This document shows positions 1 through 14,442 of a stretch of DNA of 64,000 nt, piece after piece (within the stretch, counting starts at the first letter, position 1; each line of letters begins with the position of its first letter). Under the pieces are notes generated by a model. The model saw only the letters and a program-made list of their open reading frames with translations. It did no database searches and was not told the origin of the DNA. This DNA is from Pseudoscleropodium purum (lineage: Eukaryota > Streptophyta > Bryopsida > Hypnales > Brachytheciaceae). The translations under genes and the position numbers were made by a program. Location of the stretch: contig OZ017796.1 in assembly GCA_963969395.1 (NCBI GenBank), positions 30,804,243 to 30,868,242 of the forward strand. Reading direction: 5' to 3'.

Positions 1-285
1 GAACAACCTATAACTTAGGATCAATACTCAAGATTCTCAAAATTGAAAAAAATAATAGTAATTTAAGCACAATTAAATTTAATACACATCTATAAGCTAC
101 ACTATCGCATCTATATCCAAGCTAATGTACATACCATTTTGCAAACTAATGAGTCAATCGAAGGATATTCTCTTTCACCAATGAGTAATCAAAATTTGAA
201 TGAGTTTACAAAGTTCATATACCAACAAATATGGACAAATTTCAAGCCCTAGGATATCTATAAATAAAATACAAAATGGAGGACA

Positions 286-3219
286 TTATTCACTTACTTC
301 AACATTATCCAAATTGTTGTCATGGTTATAGGCTTTGAAAGAAGCTACTAATTCTAAATCTATCTCTAGTTGTGCAAAAAGTATCCGTTGAAGTTTAGTC
401 TTATTTGAATAGCTAGAAGTGGCAATGCCATCTAACACCAAAGTTAATATGCGTAGGATAGTTTGGTATCCAGCCAAAACATTTTGCCCAAACATCACAG
501 CCTATGATCAACTCAAAAGCTATATTATTGTATGGTTACTAATGTAAAATAACAAAACACCTCAAGAAAACAAAGAACAGTGAGAGAAACAAGATTAAGG
601 CAAATATTTAAACATTGCATTCTAAAAAACTTTGAATGGATTTGGAACAAGAATACAAACATTTGTAACTTAGGTGTTTTGACTTAGATTAGTGTATAAT
701 AACATAAAAATTGAATTCAATGATTAGTTTATTGGAACAATTGAATTTTAAACCCCAACCTAATACACCAATTTGACAAGTTTAAAGCTTGTATTATGCA
801 TATCAAGTCTAGAGTTGTTGTTTTCTCAATGGTGGATGAAAAACTTTCTCTTTCTTGGACACTCTTTCAAAGTGCTTGTAATCTTCTATTAAGCTTGGCA
901 ATATAGTTGATGTACACTTTTTTTGATTGTTGCATCTATAAGTTGTTTTTCTTAAAGCAATATGCAAATGCTCAGAAAGATTAGAGCTATATTAAAATGG
1001 CATACCAAACTTCCAAATTGCATCTCTAAAGTAGCTCATAGCATGGACTTTCACTAAATGATAATTTGATTTCTACCATCTTGATAATGCTTTTGTGAAT
1101 GTTTGAATTACATTGTAAAACCACAAAAATTAACATAAGAAAACTTCACCTTCTACATTACCATCTCATCTTCAAAACACAATAAAAACTTAACAAAATG
1201 GGCCAAGTCAAGTTTGTCAAGGTCATGGGAGGTAGTTGCATCTATTTAAATGAATTGCTCTATGAAAAAGAGTAAAAGATATTAAGTTGATCACTTACTC
1301 TTGCATAAGCTCATCCATATTTGCAAGGGACTCTTTAGTGTGTTCTTTTGATTGGCAAGATTTTCCATACCACCTTAAAAATTTCATAACAGCTTTTATG
1401 ATATCCCTTCTAAATAATCCAATTATATACACAACAATCATCTGCATCATAATTGATATAGATGTTAAATACTGATTTAAAAAAACTTCAATTTCAAACT
1501 CATCAATTGTGCAAGAATTACAAATGGTTTCAAAGTTTGTATCCACTAACATGCATAATTGATTGATGTTCAAAAGTTGCATAATTTGAATTGGAAGCAG
1601 GCCTTTTTTTTGGACCAGTGTCCCCCCTATTGGCTTCACTCCAGAGGTCAGTATTTGGAGGGATGAAATCAGAGAGGTCAGATTTCTAATAGTCTAGCAA
1701 AATTTCGCCAAAAATAAAAGCCCTGATTGGAAGTGAAGTACCTTCCTTTGACAGTGTTAGGGATTTGAAATTCTAAAAATTTGCAAGAATTCTTCATACA
1801 AAGAAGTCTTTCATCCATCTTGAGAAGAATGGTAGGAGATGTTGAACCTAAAATACTTCTTAATATATCTACAAGTGTCTTAAACTCTCTAAGATTAGAC
1901 TGGTGAAGCATGTCAACATTTACTGCTTCATATAGGTTGCCAAATATTGTATCCCCTCATGCAAAGCCCCATAAACACTACCCCCATATGATGAATAATT
2001 AGACAAATTTGATTTGATCTATATATTTCTAAAACCTACTTAAATGCATGGCAATTAACTCTTTTTAGGATAAAAATACATACTACAAGGGAGCATACTT
2101 TTATTTGTGTCAAAGATACAAGTAACTTGTACAATTCAACACTCTTCCAATATTGGTTAAAACCAAATATAATCTCTAAAAGTTCAAATGTAAATGCCAA
2201 AAAATCTAATTTAGAATCATTATTATCTTGTATCAAAATGTATTCTAGCTTGAATTGTACCTTACAACCTTTAGGATGGTTGCACACATATGTGTATAGC
2301 CTAGGATATAGCCATTGCTCTTCACCATTAGGATCTAATAGTAAAATTCCTCTGCAAGAGACCATACCATCAAGTTAGAATTAAAACAAAACTCAATCTA
2401 GAAACAAACATTTCAACCATACAACAACAATTTGAAACAAAACTCAGGATCATAGTTAGACTTATGTTTTGCTGGCATCTTTCAATGGTTTTAAAATATA
2501 CTCCAAACAACTCTGAAAAAGTTGCAATCTCTCTAGGTGGGTTGATTTGGTAGATGGAAGTATGGGAATAATTGCTAAAAGAGCATATCCTTCATCCAAA
2601 TATCTGTTTTCACAAGATATATTTCTAATGTTGAGTACTAGAGGATGCCCACTAACTTTTCCATCTTTTGACAGTGAAGTTTGATTGTTGTAAAATATTA
2701 ATGGAGCGATCACAACACCTTCAGTATTGACATGCTCCTATTAGACAAAGTAAGAAAAAAATGAGATATCATGTATTAGAAATTGATTTCATAATCAAGA
2801 CTAGGAAACCAATAATTAATTTGCAAATAAACCACAAATTATTTGCATTTGTTTCCACCAATTTGTTGTGAAGGGAGTTGAATACACCTTTTCATCCATC
2901 ATTAAATTTTTAGAGTTAGGATATAATTTAAACCCTTTAGCTACAATAGGAGAAGAAAATAGAGACCCCAAAGCATCAATAGGGTGTCAGTAATGTAAAA
3001 TGCGTCCCTGAATGAGTTCTTGTTTCTAACATTTGTTGTAGTTAAGGTATCTCCTTCATATTTGTCCAAATTAGTAGTTGATCTAACTAAAACGTCTTCC
3101 AATTTAAAGCTTGAGTGAAAGAGAACTTGGTTGAATAGAACATTTATATCTCTTATTGATAAAACTGCTATTATTTTTGCAAGTACGTATCCAATGTACC
3201 AAATTGAATGTAGGATCAT
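286..3219 (-). pseudogene. Decayed transposase-like gene, possibly Plavaka/CACTA type
   Basis: Broken minus-strand reading frames lie in order at 3219-2941, 2713-2462, 2365-2036, 1911-1678, 1639-1295 and 498-286, in at least two frames. The 2713-2462 piece has a YNNQTSLSKDG stretch followed by GHPLVLNIRNIS. The next piece has YTYVCNHPKGCK. The 1911-1678 piece has a LREFKTLVDIL segment. This order (a 'GHP..L..NI' block, then a Cys/His block, then an 'FK.LVD.L' block) resembles, from memory, Plavaka-like transposases, a CACTA-related group. On the upstream side of the gene, near 3229, the sequence ctactacaagaga resembles a CACTA-type terminus; the other end would lie outside the window. I see no intact start or complete frame. 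The family assignment is tentative; what is seen is only a string of collinear degraded coding pieces. Confidence 0.4.
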
Positions 3220-3506
3220 AAGGGACTACTACAAGAGATGTGGGTGTTTTTAAGAAGAGATATCAATATGGAATTACTTAAAAGCACTTTGTATTGCCGG
3301 AAGGTCACGTTGAAAAGTGGAAATCAGTAAATTGAATAGTGGAGTGCTGATTAGTCAAGGAAATATAGGGAAGCATAATATTTTCGGTTGCGTGAGTGTC
3401 TATTTATACCTTCGGGCAAAATTCTACCCCTAACTTACCCTCTCCAACTCCTCCTCGTCTTCTCTTATCCATTTTCGTGCATTAGAGCTTTTGGCTTCAC
3501 ATCAAT

Positions 3507-4450
3507 GTGCATTTAGGTAGAAGCTCAAGAACCCAATTTGAAGCATGCTTTGAGGAATTTCTTAGGTTTGGAGGTCAAGTAGTTGAGGAAGAAAGATTTT
3601 TTTGCGATATTGGCTTGGAAGAGGATCTTGGTGACAATGGGTATGATGGGAACTTTTCGTGTCAATTTTTTTTCCCTCGAGTAGATTCCAATATGGTTAC
3701 GAGATTATTTCGTTTTGTATGAAGTAGAAAAGTAGGGTGAGGAGTTTGGTGTCAATTTTTCTTCAAGCTGAAGTTTTTGTTGCTTCTAGGAGACCATTGC
3801 TATAATTTTGGAGTACAAAGAGGAAGAGCTAGTGGTGCTGACCTCAAAGCCGCAAATAGTGTAAGAGATTTGTTTGACTCTAGGGACTATAACCCCTCTT
3901 GAAAAAGCTTACCAAGTTGACAAGCAACATGACATTGTGCTAAACTCCTTACTAGAAGTACACCATCAGCAACCCTTGGAGCTTCTCACCACTGTGGTCA
4001 ATTACTTATTCCAAAAGATTGCTCTATCACAGCAAGTAGACACTGAATTTAGGATTTTGGAAATTGTAGGAGTCGTCAAGAAGAGGAAGAGGGAGGTGGA
4101 TGATGTCCAACAAGGTGTAGCCGAAAAAAGTGGCCAAGGTAGAGGAGAAGATTGTGTCAAAAAAGTCGAAGGAGGTGATTATTGATCTCAATGACGCTCC
4201 CGTGGAGGAAGATGTGGAGGAGGTGAATATTACGTTGTTACTTGTGGTCAAGCCCAAGGATGAAGAGAAATTGGTTGCTATTGAAGTGAAGGAGAATATT
4301 GTGCCAAGCATAGACAATTATGATGAGAAAATTGATGAAAAGGATTTGAGTATGTTCCTACCCTTATTGTTTCTTTGGCTTCATCTTGTAATTATCTTGC
4401 TTGATAGTTGGCCTCTAGGGTTTAAGTTCTTAGTAACTAGAAGCCTTTAG
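3507..4450 (+). pseudogene. Unrecognised gene fragment, Lys/Glu-rich
   Basis: Three plus-strand open stretches (3507-3722, 3874-4185, 4130-4450) lie in different frames. The second encodes a KKRKREVDD basic cluster that looks like a nuclear localisation signal. It appears to continue into the third by a one-base slip in the run of A near 4122: the charged Lys/Glu character carries on from one frame to the other. The third includes VIIDLNDAPVEEDVEEV and runs to a possible splice donor near 4352. I recognise no domain. It could be a captured gene piece in a transposon or a decayed host gene. Confidence 0.25.
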
Positions 4451-6632
4451 TACAAACATCCTTGGTTCTTGTACTTGAACTCTATTTTTTGCGTATCCTA
4501 CCGAAATTGAATTTGCAAATAATTCACATCAATAGATGTATCATGAGTTGTAGAAGCAGGGAGTATTTTAGGAATCACAATTTGATTTCCAAAATAAAGC
4601 ATTTCAATTGTTGAGAATTTTAGTCACTTGTGTTTTGTTTGATTATAAGTTTTAATTGGGGTGTGTCGATTGAATATAGATGTCATATAATCTTGACGAT
4701 GCCATCTAATGAAATGTATTGACTTCATGCCAATGACCTTCATAAAAGGAAATTTTAACTCCGGGCTTGTTTTTTCCGATTTTATGTTTCAGCCACTTAC
4801 CATAAGTAAATTGGAAAACTATTTGACTGTGGATATTGTGTAGTAGACAGAAGGGTCATGCGTTGGTAATGAGCAATCACGAATTGAGGAATCCAAGCCT
4901 TTTGATAAGAAAAGTAAGCTTTCTAATAATCTTATCTAATTTTCTTGTATCTTCTTCTTCGTCTATTTTATTTCACGTATTGTAGCACAGCTGATGTCTA
5001 CTATGAGGATCAATGGATCACTAGTTCCTCATTAGTACTTTCTGGACATTTTTTAAGTTGAACTAAGAAATTAGAGCCTTCATATCCCCATACAAGATAA
5101 AGACAAAGTCCCTCAATTTAATGCCAAGAAATTGTAAGGGCAATTGTAATTCTTCCATTATAAAAAGGTTTTGTATGTTTTCTCTATGAATAATTGCTTA
5201 TTTTAAAATGAAAGGTGAATCTAATGAGAATTGAATAAGATTATTCATCATGGCAATCTAAACAACCTGAGGTTATTTGACTTGACTTTGGTAATGCACA
5301 TATTTTGTTTTTTTACATAGAGGACTTGGAGATTCATTCCGATGTTTCAAATCCAAAAACTCCTAGTTGGAATTTTAAGAGACTATATTTGACTGGCCAT
5401 CACATTTTTCTAGTGTAGAACTCACTTTTTTAGACTTATATATACTATAGTTGGCTCTTATACTTATTTGTGTGAAGTCTTTGATGTCATACATGCTTGC
5501 TATACTTTGTTGGTGTTTCTAGTTGCGATGAACAATACTTGCTAGTTACTCCTAGTTCAACAACTGATATTTCTTGGTCAATTATGCATTCTAGGATAAT
5601 GATATATGTGAGTCGTCATGCTCAAAGGAGCATGTATCTCGGAAGTAAGTTTCTGATCTCATGTCGTTACTATCTCCTGTTGAGGTAGGATTACATGCAC
5701 ATGATTGAATAATGCTCAAATCATTTGTTTAAATATCAAAAAATGAATTATTCAAAAATTACTACGTTTCTTTACAACTCAATCTTCTCATGTAGAAACA
5801 TGAAGAATATTCATTAACTCGATGCATATTGTTTAATTGTTCAGGTATTGCTAATTGTGTGAAGTTTCTATAATCGTGGGTTCAAATGTTTTTCTTCTTG
5901 AATCTTATTAGGAATTAGTACATGTTTGATTTGGTGAAATTATGTATAGCTAATGAAGCTCAAACAAGCTACCATAGTAAATTATTACTTCTGTTCCTTG
6001 AGGCAAGTTCTTTAAGAGTTGCTTTAGTAGTTTTGTAGCTCAATATTGTTCATTTATGGCTTGATTCTATCCATCCCTACAAAATGTGTAATTGAACCAA
6101 CTTTGTATCCTCAGGAACTTATCATCGTCGTAGATGAGTTGTTGGTTGCCATAGTGGATGTGGGAGTACGAAAACTCAAAATAGATAGGATTATTCTAGA
6201 ATAGGATTAGAAAGAATTTCTGTCTTTTATTTTTTTTGGTAACCCATAGAGATTTTGGCTACCTTAAGAATATTGTGAAAATAGTTAGTTTCTGGATTGC
6301 TAGGATCATTATTAGCGTTACAGAAACGGAACTGATACGGATCCGGGATCCAAAAAAGTTCTGGATTTCTTGATACCTATGGTCTAGGGTTTTAGTCTAG
6401 GGAACTAGGGTACTGTTAGGGGAATGGTCTTCTACCCATTCTCCACCGGGAACTGTCAGCTACATGCCAAGTACTTAAACCCACTGCCATTTTAGTCTTC
6501 TCCTTTTTTGGTTGCTAAACCTCGTGGACGTATAGTTGAGAGAAAAAGTGGTGAGTTAGTGACTGTGATAAGGAGAGGACGGAAAGATTGGTGCCGTTTG
6601 CACTAGATTAGGTTGTTGGGTGTCAGTGATTC
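4451..6632. other. AT-rich stretch without recognised genes
   Basis: Only short chance frames occur here (for example 5497-5688). No RNA gene or repeat array was recognised. From about 6309 the base composition rises and appears to belong with the gag-like relic that follows. Confidence 0.5.
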
Positions 6633-8640
6633 ATGGCGGTGGTTGGTGATCTAATTGCACAAAAGTCTGTAGTAGCAGTCCGGATGGTCTATTTGGTCAT
6701 TCCTTCCGATCCAACCCACCGAGGGCAATTAGAAGAGGATCTTGTGTATATCGGGTGTGTCAGATTGTTAGATAGGCCATGGAGTATGGAGAATGAAGAG
6801 ATGATCCAAGAACTCATTTATGAAGTTCTGAGCTAGTACGAGTTGACAGTGAGAAGTCGACCCGTAGCTTGGACAGAAGACATCTGGATGGATGTGGATA
6901 CGTTCAAAAAATGCAAACTCAGATTAGCCGGAAGGGTGGATAAGTACACAACTAAAAGGTTCTAGAGTCAGGCTTACGCGAAGGAAGGTTTTGCCATCAA
7001 TAATTGCAAGAATGAGAGGCATAGACAAGTACTGAAATTCCTCATTCTGATCCAGTATCCGGAAAAGCCTACCAACGTTACAGTCATGGTGGCTAACACC
7101 ATCTTTGGGGCTTAAAGGATTGGATTGTTTATTGGGGGAGAGTGCTTCAGAGCATAGTAGACAAATTGGTTAATCATGTAGGCAGGGCAAAACATAGCCT
7201 TATCACCTTGTATTTGTTCCACCTATATCATCACAAGGAGGTCTTGAGTGCCGAAGAAACGATTTAGTAAAACACCGGAGTCGAGATCCTAAAGTACGGC
7301 TTGACGGATGAATTAGAGAAGGAGGAGAAGGAATCCAAAGAAGAAGGACAACTAGAAGAAGAAGTAGCCGACTAGAAATGAAGGAAGTCCATAGATCTGG
7401 TTGTACGAGGGAAGGCGCTAACGCTAGATAGAGGGGAGCCAAATCCAAATCTGGAACATCACGAAGACTTGAATTTCCTTGAAGTCGGAATCTAGTGGAT
7501 GCAGTAGGCCAAACAGATGTATGGCAATCTAAAGGATCACGTATTCCTCATCTTGGGTGAACTCAAAGGTGGAGTCGGACCAAATTTTGGAAGAGATTCG
7601 GAAATAGCCAGATCCGGAAGAATTTCGATAGAAGGAGGAACAAATCTAGAAGTTGCAAGTGGAAAGGAATAGCCTCAAATTCCAATTGGAGTGGACTGAA
7701 GGAGAACTGAATGCGGCAAGACGGAAGGAGACAAAGGCCCTCCAACTTGTCCACAACCTCAAGGAACTCATCATGGTTCCAAAGCATACGATGATCAAAG
7801 CTGACCTCTATATTGCCTAGTTGGAGCAGGAAGGTCATATGATTGGATCAAGGATGGTTAAGATCCTGGTCGATTTCGAAGCTCGGATGGGAGTTGTCTT
7901 GAGGAACATGTGCAAGTTACTAGAATATCTAGATCCGAAACAGGTCATAGACTTAGAAAAGTTTTTGGAAGTCCCCAGAAGTATATTCCAAGATACTCTA
8001 GTTCAACAAACTCCGGTCCCACAGACTTCTAGTGGTTCGATTTAGCTACAATCAAAAGCATTGAAGTCTATTCTTAGTATAGGTGCCGGTCCATCGGTCA
8101 GTCAAGCGCGGACTCCAGTAGAACAAGCGTTATTTGAGCTGGAGAAGGAATCAAGTGGGAAGTCCGTTCCATCAGAGCAAGGAATTTCCATCCCGATTCT
8201 TCTACCACTTAGAAGAGTCACGGCCAAAAAGTTCAAGGCATCCGGATTGAACGTTCGTAGCAACCTTGACGCCTAGATTGGAATAATGAGGAATCCAGCT
8301 CGATCTCATTCGGAAGACTTCTTACACGTGCAACAATCAACACCAAAGCAGGATCATGCTGAGATTGAGTTGAGTGAGTCGTCCCACTCCAAAGATCCAG
8401 AAATTTAGGAGATCGAAGAGTCAGAAGAAGATGTGTTGAAGTCTAGATCCGAAGAGGAGACAAAATCTGAAGACTCACCTCTAGAAATTCAATGAAAACC
8501 TCAAATCCGATTGTCAGCAAAGAATATATCGGTGAAGGCTTCGATGAAGACTCCGAGTAGTCAAAGAGGGAGCAACACAAAGAAGGCATGGCGGAGAAGA
8601 TAAATAGCTGGTAGTTAGTTAGGATTTTTATTTTTAGATT
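6633..8640 (+). pseudogene. Decayed retroelement gag-like or plant transposon protein gene
   Basis: One reading frame can be followed for about 2 kb, interrupted by many stops that are mostly TAG (for example after 6836, near 6963, 7146-7149 and 8043). Open segments are 6633-6836, 7821-8045 and 8061-8276. The translated text is hydrophilic, with a DIWMDVDTFKKCKLRL segment, then a helical Glu/Lys/Gln-rich middle, then a Ser/Glu-rich acidic tail. That layout resembles gag-like or 'putative plant transposon protein' regions, but no zinc knuckle, protease or polymerase was seen. Most stops are one C-to-T step from CAG. No long terminal repeats could be matched by eye. Confidence 0.35.
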
Positions 8641-8780
8641 CTAGAACGGATTTCCCAAGCGTGAGCTTGGGTTCCAAATTCTAGGGATAGTTAGGCTATG
8701 AACTTTTCAGATATCCTAAGGTGTTCATTGTTTGGTTACCCTGATTTCTGGAGTGCTTTTTTTGTTTTTTTAGGCGTTGA

Positions 8781-8810
8781 CTTTGGTTTTGGTTTTGGTT
8801 TTGGTTTTTA
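8781..8810. repeat. (TTTTGG)n microsatellite
   Basis: About four to five tandem copies of ggtttt follow the gag-like relic. Confidence 0.8.
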
Positions 8811-9299
8811 AAGGCTGGATTTCTAGTAACTAGATTGGATTGATAGAGTATTATTGTAATGGTGTTAGATTTGTAATTGAGGAGCTGCATGTGGTACCTT
8901 TGAACTACCGGAATGGTAATCCAGTTATATTGAAGAGTGGTGTGAGTGCAGATCCGGAATTGGAAACGATTCTGTGCGAAGATTAGCAATCGCCATCGGA
9001 AACTCCCACTCATTGGAAGGTCTGCCAACCTTGGAATTCGTCTTACATTTAGAGAGACTACCCCCTTGTCAGTTCTGAATGCTTGAAATCTATTGTTGCA
9101 GTAAGGAGAAGTGAACGTAGTCTTGAATGATCTGCATTTTGGATTGGCCATCCGGAATGTTGTGAGGATTCCGATCTTCTTTCCGTGGTGCAACACCTTG
9201 ATTACTTGGATATTTGTTTGTTTTTGTCAGTTTAGTAAGAAGAGAGAGACCAAAGTGGTGAAGTCCCTACCCCTCAAAAGATCAGCAGCAGACCCTTTG

Positions 9300-12200
9300 A
9301 TGGTAAAATAGAGGAATTGAAAACCAGTGTATTGACAGACATAACCGTAAACTAGGTGAAGCCGGATCTAGATTGGAATTCAAATAGCAGTTAGAATTTG
9401 GAAAAGAGAGGAAGAGAGTAGTTAGAAGAGGAGAAAGAAATCATCTGGATATTGAAGTTTGGGAGAACATTTGAATTTCCCTAGGATGATAATCCGTATC
9501 ATCTTACCACATTTTTGTGTGTAAAGATACTTATGTCTAAATTGTGCGTATGACAGTGGAGATCAATGGAAACTATGTGCATGTACAAAAGGTTTGGGAT
9601 CATGACTTTTCCTTTGTTTTCTACATGGATTAAAAATTAAAAAGCTCTTTGTAAATACGGTGACCAAATTTTCTAAACATTGCTTTATTTTTCATTAAAA
9701 GTGAATCTGCCCAATTTTCATGAAGGAGATGATTGAAACCCAAGAAGAATGTTGTATTTCAAGAGCTTGCAAATTAAATTCTTCCAACATGTGAGAATTA
9801 CATGGTTGTGAGCCAATTTGTTGAAGCAAGATCACACTTCACGCATGGTTTGACAAACCATGCGTTTGCCTTTAGTTTAAGAGCTATTCTTCAGATTAGT
9901 GTATACTTTAGAATTTTTTCTTTACAAAACACTTGCTCTCAATGTATTTTTTCACTTTAGGTGATGTAATTCGTACACTATGAGGATACTCACTTAGATT
10001 GCAATGCATGTCATTTGTATTTTGAAGTTTTCGATTTGGATCTTCATAATTTGATTCCAAGGAATAGCTCTGATAAGATTTGGAGAATACAATCTAGGGG
10101 TTCTTGTTACTATTGGATGATTAGATCTTTTCGTTTGAACAAATATTCGTCACAATGATTAGGGATTGATGAAGTACAATTCTACTAGATAATGTAAATT
10201 TTGGAGTTAATTTTTATGCTTAAACCATTTTGGTTTAATTCTTCCTCGTTTTGTTGGGTACGTGTATGTTTTCATTATGCAACTTGAAGAAGAAGCATAA
10301 AGGAGACTTAGTATGTATTTTTCCCTCCTACGCATTTTCTTTCCCATGATCTATTTGCTACGTTGGTTCAATGAAAATGACAAGTCTTTATTTCTTACAA
10401 AGTTTGAGTGATCAATCTGTCCAGGAACTCATTGCCAACGATGTCAATGTCTTGGATCTTGACTTCTTAAGATATGGAGAGACCTTCTTTGAAATGTATT
10501 GTTGTTAAATTATAAAGCTTGAACTTATACATGAATGTTAAGTATACCTGGTACATAATCTACAGTTGTTATATTCAAGAGTGACTTCTATCTTGTGTGG
10601 AGATTGATGAATCATCCCATCTTGTTTTAGGTTGTTTTCATTGGAGGGCGCAACCAACCGGGAACCATCAAGCCCAAATAAAGGGATTGTCACCTCTAGT
10701 TGGTTCTGAATTGTGAGGATATTTGGAAGAGCATTCTTCTAATTGTACTTTTCTTGCAGAAGATCATTAGGCATCGACCAGTCATGATCAAGACTCTTGA
10801 GAATGTTATGAAGCAACTATTGTAGTCCTTAGTGAGTAGATTAATCATAATGGATGTTTTACTTTGAGAAGCCTCATCATTTGACAAATTTATGAAGTGG
10901 TTGATTTTAGCAAGCATGATTCATGGACAACTTTTGATAGTTCTAATGAGTCTTTCAGTCATAGTGTGCTTACTTGTTTACTTTCATTTTTGCAGGAAAT
11001 GTATGGTCTTGAGGATTGCAAGAAGCTAGCCATCTTCTTTGCTTTGACATTCTCTCAAAAGCTATATGGACCTGAAATGATTTTTTCTATGTTGATGAGC
11101 GATAGTTAGAAGTGAATCTAGTTGGCATTTGCCATGCTATGATTTTGCAAAGGTCTTATACCAGATCTTGTGGTAAGAATTTTGTATTGAAAGGACATGT
11201 TCACATACATTATCTCTGAAAAAAGAAGTCTTGGAATCTTGTATTGAAAGGACATATTCTAGTCATTAAGTATATTAATGCAAGTCCCAAACACTATATT
11301 TTCAACAATTTTTACTAAAAACACATAACCTTGTAGTATGCATTTTTTGACTTAAAATTGCACTTAAAGGATGTACTTAAAAGACGAAGTATAACGTCCT
11401 TAAAAGTCACATTCAAGATATTAAGTAATGTCCTTTGAAGCATGTCCTAGAAACAACATTTTATGTAGAAATTACTTAATAGACTTGCACTTTAAGTATG
11501 CATTTTTTGACTAAAAAACATGCTTAAAGCATCCCTTTCTCTTGTAGTGTACCTTAGAATCATCTTCTTCGAAGATGGAAAAATCATCCTCACGTGACTC
11601 AAATATAGGAATAGGTGGATCTAAATTGTGAACAATAGTTGGATTTCTTAGCTTTTTCGGTCCACATCCAAGATATATATCTCTTAAGGGCACCAACATT
11701 CCCAAATCCAGTGACTCCACAAGTAGTACAACTAAAGGCTTCCATTAGGTGCACTCAACTAAGTGCTATCAACTATTTGAGTACAAAAATCTTGCACATC
11801 TAGAAATCATCATCATATCTAAAACCTTGTAGAGTACTTGTAACTTGTAATATTAGAGTGCAAAATCTAAGCAAACAATTTAAAGTGGGCTAGTGTATTG
11901 TTTTTAAAAGTATCGTTTTTCATCATTTCTACAACATAATCAATTGAATAGTTCATTTTAAATAGTGAGTCCTTGATCCTTTTGGGGTTAAACCCTAAAT
12001 GGAATGTATCCTCATTGTTGTTGTGGAATCTTAAACATCCACAAATCATCATGAGCATATCATTATTCAATTCTACAAAGAAGCACTTATACTTCCTAAA
12101 TCCACACAAAATGCACCAATAGTAGCTAATTCTGAAAAAAAAATGCAATAGGGCTTGTTCATTCTACAACCAATATGAACCTACACAAGTGTACAAATTA

Positions 12201-14434
12201 TGACAAAAAAGACATGAATAAAGCATACAATGCTTGCAAACATCAATGGTCTTCTAACCTTCACACAATGTGTACAATACGGGTTTTACTTGGAAGAATC
12301 TTTTTTGACAACCGGTAGCTATAAACTCCACAACTAGGTTCCTTGCCATGGAGTTGTATTTGCAAAACCAATGCAACATAGCACAATGTAAATAAAAAAA
12401 AGTGAGTCTAATCAATGGATGAGCCACTCAAAAAAAAGTACAACTCAGACACTTGAAGCAAAAAACATCAATGACAATAGACTAAAGTACTACATATAAA
12501 AATTAGGAAAACATCATAGTATACCTCAAGAAATTGCTATATCTTGATAGAGTAAGCAGCCTCCATAGTGTGTATTTACTTGTAAAGTAGCTTAAACACC
12601 TAGTGAAGAAAATGTGCACACTAGTCATTCAAAGCTTTGGAATTAATGAAAACACTCAAAGAGACATTTAAGCTCTACATTGCAGTCGGAGAGCTCTAAA
12701 AAAACTCCAAAATACTTCCAAAAAATCACCTTTGTCTTAGTCACAAATCAAAGTAAAGGAGTATTTGTTACCAAGCTGAGGAACTAGAGAACTTGAGAGA
12801 CTAGGCTCAAAGAATTGGAGACACAAACAATTCGGGTTTGCTTTGAGAGTTGCAAAAAATAGAAAGACAACCCATTGAAGAAGAGGAGCATTGATGAAAC
12901 TTGGATGATGATTTGTATTGGCCAAGTAGGATGAATATGTGTAAGATGAGAGCTTCCAAATGAAAAGCTAAATGAAAAGTGAAGATGTGGCTGGATTTAA
13001 TGTCTTGAGAATTATCATCTAGTGGATGAATGTCCAACAACAAAAGTACTTAACAAAAGTCATCATGCATCAACGGCTAAGATTAATAATCAAAGCTAAG
13101 AATCAACAGCTGAAAATTATTTAGGGTTATATAAACTTAGATTCCAAAGATGTGTGCTTCCTTTTTCCCTTCTAAGAGCTGAGTCTCTCTATAGCTTGAT
13201 TGTTGTGAACGTTGCTTTGTTTCTAAATGTTGTGTCTCAACTTTAGAACTTGGCTAAAATCAAAGACCAATTGAATTAGAGAGTAGCCATGGCTTACAAC
13301 TGGTTGTTGTTTGGGCTTACTATGAGAATTTTTTAAAAGACAAATACTGGGTACATTTCTATTTATAGTGTTTTTTCAAGTGTGTGCTTTGAGTTTGTAT
13401 GTCAAATATTTTGCTTGTATACATGTCAAGAACTATATGTTTTAACATAGTGTTTGTAAACCATCTTTCTTCATGAACATTTGGCAATACTTGTGGTGCA
13501 AGAGGATCAATGACATTATAGTTTTGAGTTTATTACATATCTTGTATAGTATGACTTTGTGGATGCAAGTTAAGCTTATTAATATTTCGGCATTTGCTCT
13601 AGATGTGAACTAACAATGCAACAATTGCATTTTAGAATGTTGCAGTTAAAGGCTCGTCAGGTTCTTTGAATAACCTTTCATATGGTGGAAAAGTTGACAT
13701 CGTATTAATATCTAAACCACAAGAGGTTGAAGGTGAAGTCGTAGTTCAAAACTTAGGCCTTCGAGTTGGAGCACATCACATTTGCTATTGCTTGTATTTG
13801 CAAAATTTACTATCTCAATTAGTTTTTCCTAGTGATGAAAGGATCTTTTTGTTGTATTTCTTGTAATACTAGAGGATAGTTCTTTTGCTAAGAATTAGTT
13901 TGTTACAAAGGAAAAAGTTATCTTACTATTTGTAATCATTTTCTACTTGAAGATTTATTTTAGCAAATCATAGAGATCTCTTATATGTTGAATTGTTCTT
14001 TTAGGAATGTTTGCTCATTAGAAAGGGTGTCATTCAAAACTTACTAAGCATGGTTGAATTCAACAAAATGTGTACAATGCCTATTTTTTCACTTGTTCTA
14101 CTTGTACATCCTAAACGCTATCATATCTCATATTGTTTTTGTAGTTTTCAAGGTTCCCAATCATTTGTATGTCTGATTGCAGGTTCATAGTTGAACTTGG
14201 TTAGTCGATGTTTAGTTTCATTGGTTTAGAGTCATTCATCCAAAAAATATAGGATTTTATCCATTGTTAGTGATGGCGCCAAGTTAAGCAATGGTGATAG
14301 GTAGTAGCGCCAACTTACTTATTAGTCGATTGAAAGATTGTTTATATAGTTTTGTATACTTCATTAAATTGTTCTTGATTTTGCATTTAGTATTTTCTTT
14401 GACATTTCTTCTCAATGGATTCTAGGTCAAGACC
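9300..14434. other. AT-rich stretch without recognised genes
   Basis: No protein could be recognised on either strand. Short minus-strand frames at 11511-11720, 11867-12148 and 12807-13043 are hydrophilic but match nothing I know. Near 11540-11555 the sequence ctcttgtagtg is the reverse complement of a CACTA-type terminus (CACTACAAGAG), so a CACTA relic may end there; its partner end was not found. Confidence 0.4.
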
Positions 14435-14442
14435 ACCTCCAA

